Positions 27,101 to 42,100 of a DNA stretch of 64,000 nucleotides are shown piece by piece; within the stretch, counting starts at the first letter, position 1, and each line of letters begins with the position of its first letter. This DNA comes from Sabellastarte sp. h YS-2021 (lineage: Eukaryota; Annelida; Polychaeta; Sabellida; Sabellidae). The notes beneath the pieces are model-generated. The model saw only the letters and a program-made list of their open reading frames with translations. It was not told the origin of the DNA and searched no databases. The position numbers and the translations under genes are program-made. Location: NCBI GenBank assembly GCA_964017235.1, contig OZ024931.1:121345530-121409529 (forward strand), written 5' to 3'.

Positions 27101-30100
27101 TGGTGACACGTTTGTATCCGCCCTCTGTGGTCATTAGTCCAAATCTTTTCCATAACTTTAAGTGGGACAGTTGGCTGCTGACAATGTCTGATGGTTTACA
27201 GTATTGTATTTATTTCACCATGGACAGTGTGTTTTAACCCATATCTCTGAGTAAATTTAATAAACTGTACACTTACTTCATGGTATATTTAAGTATTGTT
27301 GTTTAATAGGTCTGCTGTCTGTGATCATGAGAGATCTCTCCAACATGACCAGTGATGGCCCCAAGTGGATTGTACTGGATGGAGACATTGATCCAATGTG
27401 GATTGAATCTCTCAACACTGTCATGGATGACAACAAGGTATGCATTGTTATATATTGAGTACAATTTGAATTGGAATATCCTATTAAATAGAAGCCCGTT
27501 TGAGAATACAAGAATGTCCAGTCTATGAGATTGTTTTCCTTGAAATTTACATTCGAATACAAAATATCCATAACCCAAAGGAATAGAATTCTCATAAATC
27601 AAAAAAAATAAAATAAAATAAATAAATAAAATTGTTTGATATAATTAATAGTATTATCAGGAAATGTTAGAATACAAGTAATTATTATTATTTGTACACA
27701 GGTGTTGACTTTGGCCTCCAATGAACGTATTCCACTGACTCCCAGTATGCGTCTGTTGTTTGAAATCTCTCACCTGAAGACTGCCACCCCAGCCACTGTA
27801 TCTAGAGCTGGTATTCTCTACATCAATCCCGCAGATCTGGGCTGGAACCCGTGAGTTGCCTTCATCTCTCTGTATATTTGTAATGTAGTGGCTCTGTTTT
27901 AACCAAGACTTTTGCAGCCTGATGGTTTTCAGTGAAGCATCTTAAACAACTTGTATGCATGCTTTTTATCCAACTATTTATTTTTACCCATTGTGATATG
28001 ACCTATACAATGTGTTAACCGCGATGTTTAACTTGAATGATTTAATTAAATGATTCTGTTCTAATTGCAAATCATTCATAAAATGGAGCTGTAAGGTACC
28101 TTATTTTGTACATAAAAACCCTGTTACATTTTATCTGAAGGGACCATAAATATGCTACTATTTAACTAGTTAAATCTGTTATGTTTACAGAAAAAGCCCT
28201 TTTAAGGACCTGATAATAACTCTACTTATTAATAAAGGGATTCCACTGTAAATAAAATCTATGGGACAATCTGATATTTTGTAACTTCAATTAAAAAAAT
28301 AGAAATACTAATCATCCAAATGTTTAAAATAAATTCAAAGAATGGTTATTATCTTATATGCTTCAACATGTAATTGTTCACTGCAAATATCATTAACTGA
28401 TCACAGTCAGTCTAATAAAGAGATGAACACATTTTCAAAGCCAATGTCACTCTTTGTTTCAGATATGTGAGCTCTTGGATTGACACTCGTGAAGTGCAGT
28501 CTGAGCGTGCTAACTTGACCATCCTGTTTGACAAGTATGTGCCGCCATTACTGGACACAATGAAGCTGCGTTTCAAGAAGATCACTCCCATCGCAGACAT
28601 CTCACACTTGCAGGCCCTGTGTTACTTACTGGAGTGCATGCTGACACCTGAGAACACGCCACCTGACTGCCCCAAGGAGCTCTATGAGCTCTACTTTGTC
28701 TTCTGCTGCGTCTGGGCCTTTGGTGGATGTCTCTTCCAAGATCAGGTCAGTGCTTGGTGTTTAGTATTAACATTTTTTTGACTAAAAATAAACACCAAGT
28801 CCTTGGATTGCCTACTTATTGCAAATTTACACTGTTGTCTAAAATTCTTATCAAGTAGAAGTATCTTTCTAGCACTTTGATTTTTAACTGACCAGGGTAC
28901 AGCTGTATATATTTGTATTTCTTTGGAGCCATATTCACCAAGAACGATCAAGCTGAGCCAAAAATCGGATTAAAGTTAGCAGAAAATGATTCAAATATTA
29001 ATCAGCTAACCTGATTGTTGAAGTATAGAAGATTCCACCATACATAATCCTAAATTTATTCTATTTTGATGGATCAAAGTTTGCACTAAAGTGGAGCAAA
29101 AAATACAAAATATCAGGCCAACTTGTCTGTTAATACCAGCTGTACTCCTAATCTGATTTTGTTTCAGCTTAAACTATTTTTTTTTCACTGATCTTTCACT
29201 AATCCGTTTTTGTGAATACAGTCCCCGTGTAATGAAGTGTAATTTAACCAGCATTGGTATGCTGAGATGGTATCAGCCAAAGCTCAGTGAAACATGGTTC
29301 AATTTTATTTAACTTTTTTTATTAAACTCTCTTCTGGCAGATTTTCAGGTGCAATAAATATAAATCATATCCAAGATAGTGTACCTGTTGTACAGCCATA
29401 AGAATCCTTAACTATGGATATGCTAAGCAGTCTAGTGGGTTAATGTGGAGAAGGTCCCATTGAGTGAACAGTACTGGACACATTTTATGAGTTACAGGAT
29501 TCATATTTTGACATAATTGTAAAATTTTACCAGGCTGTTTCAGTCAACTTTATTGAGTATAAATTGGTTTGTCTTGTCGAATTGTGCAGCAGTCTTGGAT
29601 AACTGTTCATCGATTTGTTACCTTTTAGTAATAAGTTATTCATGAAGTAGTGACTCGCACAGTTCAATGGTGTTGAGTTTGTGTTGATTAATTTGTCAGT
29701 TGATTTGTTACCTTTCAGTTGGTGGACCATCGCGTGGAATTCACCAAGTGGTGGATCACTGAGTTCAAGACCATCAAGTTCCCAGGAGGTGGCACTGTAT
29801 TTGACTACTTCATTGACCCCGAAACCAAGAAGTTTGAACCTTGGAACAAACTCACCAAAAAGTTTGAACTGGATACTGATCTGCCACTACAGGTGACTAT
29901 TAAATTGATTTTTTTACTGATCAAAGTCTCAGCCTGATTCATACTTGTCAGTTGTTGACATGTTAATTACAAATATTTATTTTAACCTAGTTTATAACAT
30001 TGTTCACCAATACTACCACATTTACTCAATCCTATCAATACAAACATTCCATGTAGATGCATGACTCTAACAAACAAGCAAAGTGAAATGATTAGTGGTT

Positions 30101-33100
30101 TCTGCCGTTGTTGTAATGAGTGTGACTAAATTGAAACTCCTTATGTTTAGTATGTTGGACACAACTGTAATGTGGCTGTTATTAAGTTTGCTATTGAATA
30201 ATAACTGAACCTAGTGGTGTATTATGTTTTGTGGTATTTGTAAATCTCATGAAGGGCTACTGTGGGTAGTAAGTAGGTCTGTTATATAATCTCTGTATCT
30301 CCCTCCACCTTGGATCTTTATATAATGACTATTACTGCACTTTACTTTCTCTTACTCCAGGAAGGCCTTATCGTCTGAAACACATTGGACATTTAAGCCC
30401 TTAGTTCTCATTTCTTTTGTAATGGCTTGGAGTCCACTTTTTGCTAAAATGAGAGAAACACTGACAGTCTGTTCTGATATGGCCTTAAACCATTGAATGA
30501 GATGTAAACATCCAACTTTACCCTTTGTTTTTAATTCCAGGCTGCATTGGTGCCGACCGCTGAGACTACACGTGTGCGATTCTTCCTGGACATGTTCATA
30601 GAGCGGCGCCGTCCCATCATGCTCGTGGGTAATGCAGGTACAGGAAAGACTGTACTGATGGGTGACAAGCTGGAGAGTCTGGGAGAGGACTGGATCATTG
30701 CCAATGTGCCCTTCAACTTCTACACCACCTCACAGATGTTGCAAGGGATCCTAGAAAAACCATTAGAGAAGAAGGCTGGAAGGAACTTTGGACCACCTGG
30801 AACAAAGAGGCTTATCTACTTCCTGGATGATATGAACATGCCAGAGGTAAGGAAGCTGGAGATGGGTTGAAGAAAACAATATATACCACTTTTTGCATGA
30901 ACTAAGAACTTATGAAATTTACAACTGGGGACACACCTCTTCATGTTGCAAATAAAGGAGCAAATGTAAGGATATTCTGCATTTGTTAATCACAAAATTA
31001 CCAATCTAATAGCAAGTTTCCATCATGAAAAACAAACTAAGGGAACATCGTCATCTGCAAATTTTGGATACTATGATTAAATTCATATATCTTAGTAATA
31101 CTGCATGTTGTGTACATATTCTGATTAAAAGTCATCGTACATGGCAGAATAAGATGGTTGTTTATTATTTCTGTACAAAATTTACATATATTTAGACATA
31201 AGTGCTAATAAAGTAAAACTCGCAATACGCTATCAATAAATAAGGCCATTTGCTTGTATGATTATTGTTTGTTAAAACAATTTGTCTCACTCTTAAAATT
31301 ATAACCAAAATGTTCTGCCATTGATGCAAATCTATTCATATACTCCATTTTGGCAGAAATCGGCTTAATGGAAGGTTTATGTTTGTGTACTTGTAGGTAG
31401 ATAAGTACTTCACAGTACAGCCTCACACCCTGATCAGGCAGCACTTGGACTACAGCCATTGGTATGACAGGACTAAACTAGCCCTGAAGGAGATCCACAA
31501 CACGCAGTACGTGTCCTGCATGAACCCAACAGCAGGCTCATTCACCATCAACTCCAGACTGCAGAGACACTTCACTGTGTTTGCCATCAGTTTCCCAGGT
31601 AACCATGGTTTTTTTTTCAGGTTTAAATATGAGATAGTAAAAGATTTGTACTACAAGTAAATGCAGTTTCAAAAAAAAGTTTTGTAAATTTTCATTGTGG
31701 TGGGATATACAAAATATTAAATGCAGATACACCAGATTGCTAGAAATTCACTTGGGCAGTTATTGCCTTAGTGTAATGGGACTAGAAAAATCTTAAAACT
31801 TGTGGAAAAAATTGTCGGGGAGAAACTCGAGCAATAATTATGAATAATAACCATAGAATGAGAAAGCCAAGGAGATATTACCAATATTTTACAAAACAAT
31901 TGTTTAATACAACAATTGACAAAGTAAATAACTTATGGCACCAGACACAGTTTCATGTAATATTTTACCTTTTATAAAATAGTTACTACTACAAGTTGAC
32001 TAGGTAACAACTGATTGTACCTACATTTTCTGTATAGCCTGATATAATATTTTGCCCGTTGTTTTCTGCCTTCTGGTCGCCATCTACCTGCTGTTTCAAT
32101 GATCAACCCCTCATACTTGTAAATTAGCAACATCAGGTTGTCATAATGTTTTCTCATCTTACAAATCTGAGGATGTGCCAGCATGGAGATTAAAGTGCTA
32201 ATTACTCTGAATTATTCTCTTATACAGGAATGGATGCCTTGTCAACCATCTACACCAGCATTCTCACTCAGCATCTGCAACAGGGTGGGTTTGTGAGCTC
32301 ACTCCAGAAGTTTACTCCTTCCCTGGTGGCAGGAGCCCTGTCCACTCACACTAAGATCAATTCCACCTTCCTGCCCACAGCCATCAAATTCCACTACATC
32401 TTCAACCTCAGAGACCTGTCCAACATCTTCCAGGTATGAACAGTTCCTCATTTAGTCATGACAAGTCATTGTAGAGTAAGAAATCTAAAATTCGCCAGGA
32501 ATCTAAAATTCACCACCGCTAAAACCTTAGTTAATTTTATGAACTTCAAGAAAATGATGTTTTTTGTCTAAAAATTGGTATTTTTCAGTTCAAAAAGGCC
32601 TTAATTTACTATACAGTCAACAAATCTCACCATAATTCATTTATTTTATTAGTATTTTCACATGTGGCGAATTTCAGATATGTGGCGAATTTTAGATTTC
32701 TTACTCTATATTATATCTTAAACCTTAGAGCCATGAAAGATGAGCAAGGTAGCAATTTCAAAGTATATCTTCAAGGTGTGTAGCTTAAAAGCTATTTTTT
32801 TAAAAATATAAAGGTGCAGGTACCACTGCATCCAAACCTTCAAGATTTCGGGAACATCTACTAGCCTAAGGTTAGGACCCCATACCCCTGTAACAAAAGG
32901 TATGAAATGCAGGAATTTTGATTTTTAATTGTGTTTAATGCAGTTTATTGAAACTAAAGTACCATAGGTTTACCACAAATGAATCAGGCCTTCTACCGTA
33001 TTTTTCCAAAATATGGCCCGGGCGTTAATTAGTTTCAAATGGCATCAGACCAGGCGTTCTTTTGAAATACAAAAACAGTGTTATAAATTGTAAACAGTGT

Positions 33101-36100
33101 GCTTGGTACTAGGCGTTAATTTGAACCAGGCGTTTATTTGAACCTGGGCGTTATTTTGGAAATTTACGGTATATGTTTGTTTATAAATCCACATTATGTA
33201 TGTCATTAATCGCTTCTTCAAAGCTTTTAGGGGTCTCAGTACACAGTGTTTCTCAGGTTTGGCAAATGATGACTCGACTCTCACATCGGTGGTCAAGGAT
33301 TCCAATCCAGTTTATAACAAGAAGCAGTGAAATGGTTTTAACTTTCCCTTATATAAGTCTGGCTGTTAAAAGGTATGTGAAAAACCTGACGTTGTCTTTA
33401 CAGCTTCATACCGTTTGTTTTGCAGGGTATTCTGTTCTCCACACAAGAAGCTGTGAAGAACCCCACAGATTTGTTAAGACTGTGGATCCATGAAGCCAAC
33501 AGAGTGTACAGAGACAAACTTGTGGACAACAAGGACATTGAGGCCTTTGACAAGCTCATGAAAGACAGTATCAAAAAGAACTTTGAGGTGATTTTACCCT
33601 TAAAATTAAACTAAAAAAATTTAATATATATGTATCACAATTTAAATTGCAAAGAAAGTTGAAACAGTAAAGTAATAATTTAAAACTGTTAAATTCAAAT
33701 ACAATTAATGGCATTGCTTACCATTTTAGCTGTAGAGACAACAGAATGAACGAATATATGATCGCATATCCATATATCCAAAATTTTGAGTTATTCTGGT
33801 TTTTCTCCTTGACACAGCTGGTTTTTCTACACCCCTAGTTTAATATGTTGATTTTTTTTGTTTCAGGATTTGGAAGAAACTGCCATATTTGCTGAACCCA
33901 ACCTGTACTGCCACTTTGCCACAGGTATTGGTGACCCCAAATACCTACCAGTAACATCCTTTGCAGATCTCAATAAAATCTTGGTGGAAGCTTTGGATGG
34001 CTATAATGAAATCAATGCTGTGATGAACTTGGTTCTCTTTGAGGATGCCATCTTCCATATTCTGAGAATCAACCGTATCCTGGAATCTCCAAGAGGCAAT
34101 GCCTTGCTGGTTGGCGTCGGTGGATCTGGAAAGCAAAGTTTATCACGCCTGGCCGCATATATCAGCAGCTTGGATGTCTTCCAGATTACACTGAGAAAGG
34201 GCTACAGCATCCCTGACTTGAAACTGGACTTGGGACAATTGTACGTCAAGGCAGGTGTAAAGAATGCAGGTGTGGTGTTCTTGATGACCGACTCCCAAGT
34301 GGCAGACGAGAAATTCTTGGTGTTGGTCAATGACTTGCTAGCTTCAGGGGAAATCCCTGACCTCTTCCCTGATGACGAGGTAGAGAACATTATCAATGGT
34401 GTGCGTAACGAGGTCAAGGGCATGGGAATCATGGACACTAGAGAAAACTGCTGGAAGTTTTTCATTGATAGAGTGAGAAGGCTTCTCAAGGTTGTCCTGT
34501 GCTTCTCTCCAGTGGGCAGCACCCTCAGGGTCAGAGGAAGGAAGTTCCCAGCTGTCACCAACTGCACCAGTATCGACTGGTTCCACGAATGGCCAGAAGA
34601 GGCCCTCATTTCTGTGTCAAGGAGATTCCTGGAGGAGGTTGAACTACTGCCGGTAAGAAGACTGTTGATTACAATGAACTTATTACAGCAAAACCTTGTA
34701 TGTTGAATAAAGGCAGAAATTAAATCACCTTTGAAGTTTCAACATCAGAAAATGCAGTATTTTTATTGCTATAAGTTGAGGTTATGCAGAAATAGAACAA
34801 AATATTTGAGTTAAAGGAGGCTGTCAATATACTCACAACTAATGCATTAATTCCATCTCTAATGTAAATATTATTCAAAATATTACCACCACATTGCGAA
34901 TATAGCAAATGTGTACTGTTTCTTACTGTAGAAGTTAAGTCCGAGGGTGAGTATTTTAAAACCTCAATAAAGGACAGTACTTCTGGCAGATGACAGACGA
35001 GCGCAGTAGCAGGGTTTTCCGTTGACTGTGCACTTCCAGACTTTGTAATGTTTTGTCATAATAAGACACCTTTACTTCATGAACCCTGCAGTACAATCAT
35101 AGTGCTACTTTAAAATTTGTAGCTTTTCTTAAATTAAGGTATATGAGGTAATCTAAAACAAAAGTTTACAAACTTGTAATATTTCTTATCCTTTTTCCCC
35201 CGATGAACAGGCAGAAACCCAGGAATCGGTTGCCCTGTTCCTTGCCAACAGCCACAAGACTGTGAATGAAATGAGCGTTCAGTACTTGGCCAATGAGAAG
35301 CGTTACAACTACACAACACCTAAAAGCTTCTTGGAACAGATCACTCTGTATAAAACACTGCTCTCCACCAAACATACAGAACTCATCCAAAAGATGTCTC
35401 GTCTGGAGAATGGGTTGGAGAAACTCAAGAGTACTGCACAGCAGGTACATGATCCATGCTTTTTTTTGACTAAATTGTTTTTCTTGTTCATGGCAGGCGG
35501 GAAAAAAGTTTTTCAGGGTTGTATCTCAGAAACTGTAAAGTGTAGGAAGTTGATACTCAATAGTAGGGGCATTGGTTAGGGGTTGTAGGTGTGCAACATC
35601 ATGGTGTGACTTTGATTTGACCTTGCCGTAGTGACCTTGAGTTGGAAAATCTTGTCTGGGCTATACCTCGGAAACCGTAAGGTGTAGGAAGTTGATACTT
35701 GGCAGGGACATTGGTTAGGGGTTGTAGGTGTGCAATGTCATGGTGTGACCTTGATTTGACCTTTGACGTTGGAGTAGGGACCTTGACCTATACAATCTTA
35801 TCGGGCTATATCTCGGAAACCATAAGGTGTAGGAAGTTGATACTTACTAGAGACATTGGTTGGGGGTTTTAAGTGTGCAACATCATAGTGTGGCCTTGAT
35901 TTGACCTTTTTGACCTTGCCGTAGTGACCTCGACCTATAAAATCTTGTCCAAGCTATATCTTGCAAACTGTGAGGTATAGGAAGTTGATACTTACTAGGG
36001 ACATTGGTTGGGGGTGTAGGTGTGCAACATCATAGTGTGGCCCTGATTTGACCTTGCCGTAATGATTAGAGCTGAAAGGGATATTCGCATTATTCGTTCT

Positions 36101-39100
36101 CCGGTCCGCATTTTCCGGATTTGACTTTCATCATAAGCAAACAAAGGTTCGGTATGGATATGGAAATTAGGCTTGGTATATGTAAATATTGCAAATAACA
36201 CTCTTTTGTTTAATGTTTTACTAAATAATAGAGCAAAAAGTGAACTTACTTGTTTTTCTTCCTGTTGTTGACTGAAAACCTAAATGTCCGTGATTTTACC
36301 TAAATTTTGGAACACACTAAAACTATAAAACGAATTTCCGGAAAATATCGGAAAAAACGAATATTTGACCACAATTTTGATCTCCTCTTTCAGCTCTAGT
36401 AGTGATCTTGACCTATAAAATCTGGTCCAAGCTATATCTTGGAAACTGTAAGGTGTAGGAAGTTGATACTTACTAGGGACATTGGTTGGGGGTGTAGGTG
36501 TGCAACATCATAGTGTGGCCATGATTTGACCTTTGACCTTGCCGTAGTGATCTTGACCTATAAAATCTTGTCCGGGCTATATCTTGGAAACCATAAGGTG
36601 TAGGAACTGGATACCTGGTAGGGTTGGAGGTTGTAGGTGTGCAACATCATGGGGTGACCTTGATTTGACCTTTGACCCTGTTGTAGTGAGTTTTAAAATA
36701 TTGCAACATCATGGTGTGACCTTGATTTGACCTTGGACCCTGTTGTAGTGAGTTTTAAAATATTGTACAGGCTATTTCTTGGAGTCCATAAGATGTAGAA
36801 GGTTGACACTTTTTAGTAACATTGTTTAGGGATGTGATGTGACTTTTGACTTTGGCTCTGACAAAGTGTGTTCACCTGTCATATTTGAGACATGTTTCTC
36901 TTATGACAAAGATATATGGATTGTTGCAACTGATTATTTTATGTACTTTTACAAAATTGTGCTATTTCCATTGACAGCCATTATCCAATTAATAAATTTT
37001 ACAGCTTCATAATTTTGAGTTTACTGATTAATGCGGTCATCTTGCTGTTGAATTGTCTTGTTTTAATACTTTATCTTTACATACATTTTCTCTACTTGAA
37101 CGTTATTTTAACCTTTCTATAACTGACACTGCAATGAAAATATCCCAATCTTTATACTGTTTCGCTACTTCTACATTTTGTGGTGATGAAAACTATTTCC
37201 CCAGGCTGTGGGGTACGGGCATCTCAGGCTATTTTCTCATTTATTATACTGCAGAAACTTAAGCAAAGACAGTGAGTGGGAATAAAATACAGTGATAATA
37301 ATAAGATAATTACAAACATTTGTATTTGATTTGACTAAGGCTTACATAATGTATGCTGTATTTTAGGATATGTAGAAAAAAACAACACTTTTTCACCCCC
37401 TTAAAAGTAAGACAAAATAAGCAAACGGGGTGTCAATATGACATCTGAGGGGATTACAAGTTTAATGCAGTCACAAAAATCACAAATGTTTAAGGAATTT
37501 CCACAAGTCATGGAAATAAAATGTGGTGTTTTCATATTAAATAATGTGACAACTTGCACATTCCTACTCTGTCTAAATTACTACAGTGACAAGAGTAAAT
37601 ATGTCTTTTGTCTACATTCAAACAGGTGGATGATTTGAAGGCCAAGTTGGCTGCTCAGGAGAAGGAACTAGCCATCAAGAATGAAGAGGCAAATAAGCTT
37701 ATCCATGTGGTTGGCGCTGAGACAGAGAAAGTGTCCAAAGAGAAAGCTATTGCTGATGAAGAGGAGAAAAAAGTGCAGGTCATCAATGAGGACGTATCCA
37801 AAAAGCAAAGAGACTGTGAGGCTGACTTGGCCAAGGCTGAGCCTGCACTAATCGCGGCTAAAGAGGCTTTGGATACCTTGAACAAGAACAACTTGACAGA
37901 ACTGAAGTCTTTTGGCTCCCCGCCAAATGCTGTTGTCAATGTGACTGCAGCTGTGATGGTGCTACTGTCCAACAAAGCTGGAAAAGTACCAAAGGACAGA
38001 AGCTGGAAGGCAGCTAAAATCATGATGGGTAAAGTAGACGACTTTCTCAGTAATCTTGTCAACTATGACAAAGAGAACATCCCAGACTATTGTATGAAGG
38101 CCATCAAGCCATACCTAGAAAATCCGGAGTTTGATCCAGAAAAGGTTTTGAGTAAATCTTTGGCTGCTTCTGGACTTTGTGCCTGGGTAATCAACATTGT
38201 CACTTTCTTTGAGATCTTCTGTGATGTGGAACCCAAAAGAATTGCTCTGGAAAATGCCAATCAACAGCTGGCTTCTGCCCAGGAGAAACTCAAGGTAATC
38301 CAGAATAAGATTTCAAACCTGGAAGAGGCTCTGGCTAAACTCACAGCAGAGTTTGAAAAAGCTACTGCGGAAAAACTCAAGTGTCAACAGGAGGCAGAAC
38401 TTACTAACAAGACCATTGAGCTGGCCAACAGGTTGGTTGGAGGCTTGGCTTCTGAGAATGTGCGGTGGGCAGAATCTGTGGAACAGTTTAAAATCCAAGA
38501 AAAGACCCTACCTGGAGACACATTGTTTATCACAGCCTTTGTGTCTTACCTGGGTTGCTTCACCAAGTCCTACAGAACAGATCTGATGGACAATCACTGG
38601 CTGCCTTTCCTGAAAGGACTGAAACACCCTGTTCCAATAACAGAAGGATTAGATCCCCTGACGATGTTAACTGATGATGCCACCATAGCTGCCTGGAACA
38701 ATGAAGGTCTTCCCAGTGATAGAATGTCCACAGAAAATGCCACTATTTTGACGAGTTGTGAGCGATGGCCACTGATGATTGATCCACAGCTTCAAGGTGT
38801 GAAATGGATCAAGCAGAAGTATGGAGAGAGCCTTACAGTTGTGCGTCTTGGTCAAAGAGGTTATCTAGATACCATTGAGAGAGCTGTGAGCACCGGAGAA
38901 GTGGTCCTGTTGGAAAACATTGAGGAATCTGTAGATCCAGTATTAGATCCATTGCTGGGAAGGAACACCATCAAGAAGGGAAGAGCTATCAAGCTTGGAG
39001 ACAAAGAGGTAGAATACAGCCCTGCATTTAAGCTCATTTTGCACACAAAACTGGCAAATCCACATTACAAGCCAGAAATGCAAGCCCAGACCACACTGAT

Positions 39101-42100
39101 AAACTTCACTGTGACCAGGGATGGTTTGGAAGACCAGTTGCTGGCTGCTGTGGTCGGAAAAGAACGAAAGGACTTAGAAGAGATGAAGTTGGCCCTCACC
39201 AAGCAGCAGAATGAGTTCAAGATTACCCTAAAACAGCTGGAGGACAACCTCCTGGCCAGGCTGTCTGCAGCTGAAGGAAACTTCTTGGGTGACTACGAGC
39301 TGGTAGAGAACTTGGAAACTACCAAGAGAACAGCCACTGAGATTGAAGAGAAGGTGAAGGAAGCCAAAGTGACTGAAGTGCAGATCAATGAAACCCGTGA
39401 GGTGTACAGACCTGCAGCTGCTAGGGCGTCTCTCCTCTACTTCATCATGAATGACCTGCATAAGATCCATCCTATGTACCAGTTCTCACTTAAAGCCTTC
39501 AGTGTGGTCTTCAATGTGGCCATTGACAGGGCAGAAAAAGCTGATGATGTCAAAGTGAGAGTAAAAAACCTAATTGATTGCATCACCTACTCTGTGTCTG
39601 TGTACACCACCAGAGGCCTGTTTGAAAGAGACAAGCTCATCTTCACTGCTCAAATGACCTTCCTGGTACAGTTGATCAATAAACAACTCGACCCAGTGGA
39701 GCTTGACTTCCTGTTGCGTTTCCCTGCTGATCCAAATGCGACTTCTCCAGTTGACTTCCTCAACAACCAGGGCTGGGGCGGCATCAAGTCTCTCTCAGGT
39801 ATGGAAGAATTCCGTAATCTGGACAGAGATATCGAAGGCTCAGCAAAGAGGTGGAAGAAGTTTGTGGAGAGTGAGTGTCCTGAGAAAGAAAAATTCCCTC
39901 AAGAATGGAAGAACAAGACATCTCTTCAAAAGCTCTGTATGATGCGTGCACTGCGTCCAGACAGAATGACCTATGCCATCACCAACTTTGTGGAGGAACA
40001 GATGGGACCAAAATATGTAGAAGGCAGAGCCATTGACTTCTCAGTCTCCTATGAGGAGTCTGGTCCTGGCACACCCATCTTCTTCATCCTGTCCCCAGGA
40101 GTGGATCCATTAAAGGATGTGGAAGCCTTGGGCAAGAAACTGGGCTTCTCTGGAGATAACAAGAATTTCCACAACATCTCGCTGGGTCAAGGTCAGGAGG
40201 TGGTTGCTGAGAAAGCAATGGATGTGGCAGCTGTAGAAGGACACTGGGTCGTCTTGCAGGTTAGTAGGAGGATTGATTGATTCTGATTTGGGTTAAACAG
40301 TGTTTGCAGCAGACTCTATAGAACATATCAAAACAGGTAGTTGATGGTCAGAGGAAAACCAATGTATACTACATTAACAAGAATTTTTGCTGGATCAGAA
40401 CCAATTATCTTTCGAGGTCCAGGGCAAGTGTGTTTCACACTACACCAACTTGGTGAGGGAAGAAGTAACTGCTATAAATCTTTCCAAAAGTATATGAATA
40501 ATTTACATAATTACCCAAGCATTGTTTTTTTTTTAATATCTTGATTTTATTATTTTGTTTTTGTATTTAGATCAAACATTTAAATAAACATTGATTTGTC
40601 AGTCTCACAATAACTACAAAAGAGCAAGTTTATTGATTACATCCCTTTACAATATGTTAATGCTGTACACAGTGTACAGTTAAATATGTAAATGGTCAGT
40701 GAAGTGATATCTAATTTAAAAAGAAAATGGTTTGTATTTGAAATAAGCCAAAAAGTGACCCATATGTATAAAATCTACTTCAGTACAAAACTAATATGTT
40801 TAAGAAACACAGTGTATATGGTCACCCAGGAAAAATAGTCATGTGTGTATACAAGTTGTGTATAGAGTAGAACCAGTTTTGAGATCACAACATCAAAATG
40901 TGCTGTGTTATTTGAGGAAATTAACAATAGTTAGCAGCAAGTTCTTTATAGAGATTTTAGGTATTCAGAGTTTAGTCCAATACAATATTATCGACATAAT
41001 GTACATGTTCACAGAATGTGCATCTGGTCGCCAAGTGGTTAAGCAGCCTGGAGAAGAAGCTGGAGCAGTACAGTACGGATGGACATGAGAACTATAGAGT
41101 GTTTGTCAGTGCAGAGCCTGCAGCCACCAGAGAAAGTCACATCATTCCTCAGGGCATCCTAGAGTCCGCCATCAAGATCACCAACGAGCCCCCAACAGGC
41201 ATGTTTGCCAACCTCCACAAGGCCCTGGATAACTTCAACCAAGTAGGTTAATTCATCCACAGCCTATCTATAGTCAAATATCCTTATGTAGAACTCGCTT
41301 AAATAGAAATGTATGTCAGGTCTTCAGATTGCATTTTCCATTAAAATTTTATAAATTAGGTGGATATCCTGGTTAAGTAGAAGTATTTTTGTGGTTCCAA
41401 AAAATTACACCATTATATTATAATAACGTTCTCAGTTATAATTATAAAAAACATAAAAAAATCTGATAAACATTGTATACAGGAAGTAATTGATATTGTG
41501 AAAGCACCCCAGTTTGCTAAGACTCTTGTGTGTGGTCTGCTCAGGATATTGTGTTTTCTCCCCACTATTTTGGTCTTTTCAGAAAAATGACCAAAATTAC
41601 ATAAATTTACTGAGATTATATGACTGATCAAGAGTAGCTTTGTAATTTTGTTTGGTCATTTGTGAGTAAATATGCCATCATTTACATTAAGTAGCCAATC
41701 CTAAGTGGCCAAAAAGTCTGATCAGGATAGAGTATGAGTAATGGTGCTGGTATCACATACACATACTACTTCCATATTTTGTTTTACCTAGGACACTATG
41801 GAGATGTGTGCACGCGAGGCTGAGTTTAAGAGCATCCTGTTCTCGCTGTGCTACTTCCATGCTGTGGTGAGTGAACGTAGGAAATTTGGACCTCAGGGCT
41901 GGAACAGGGTCTACCCCTTCAACACTGGAGATTTGACCATCAGCTGCAATGTGCTCTACAACTACCTAGAGGCAAATGCAAAGGTCTGTGACACTTTTAC
42001 TGTCAGAATCTTCATATAGGACATTGTCCAGTAGAATGTTTGTGCTGCAGACCAATAATACTGGTTAGCATCAGGATACAATGCACATTATGTAAGACAA

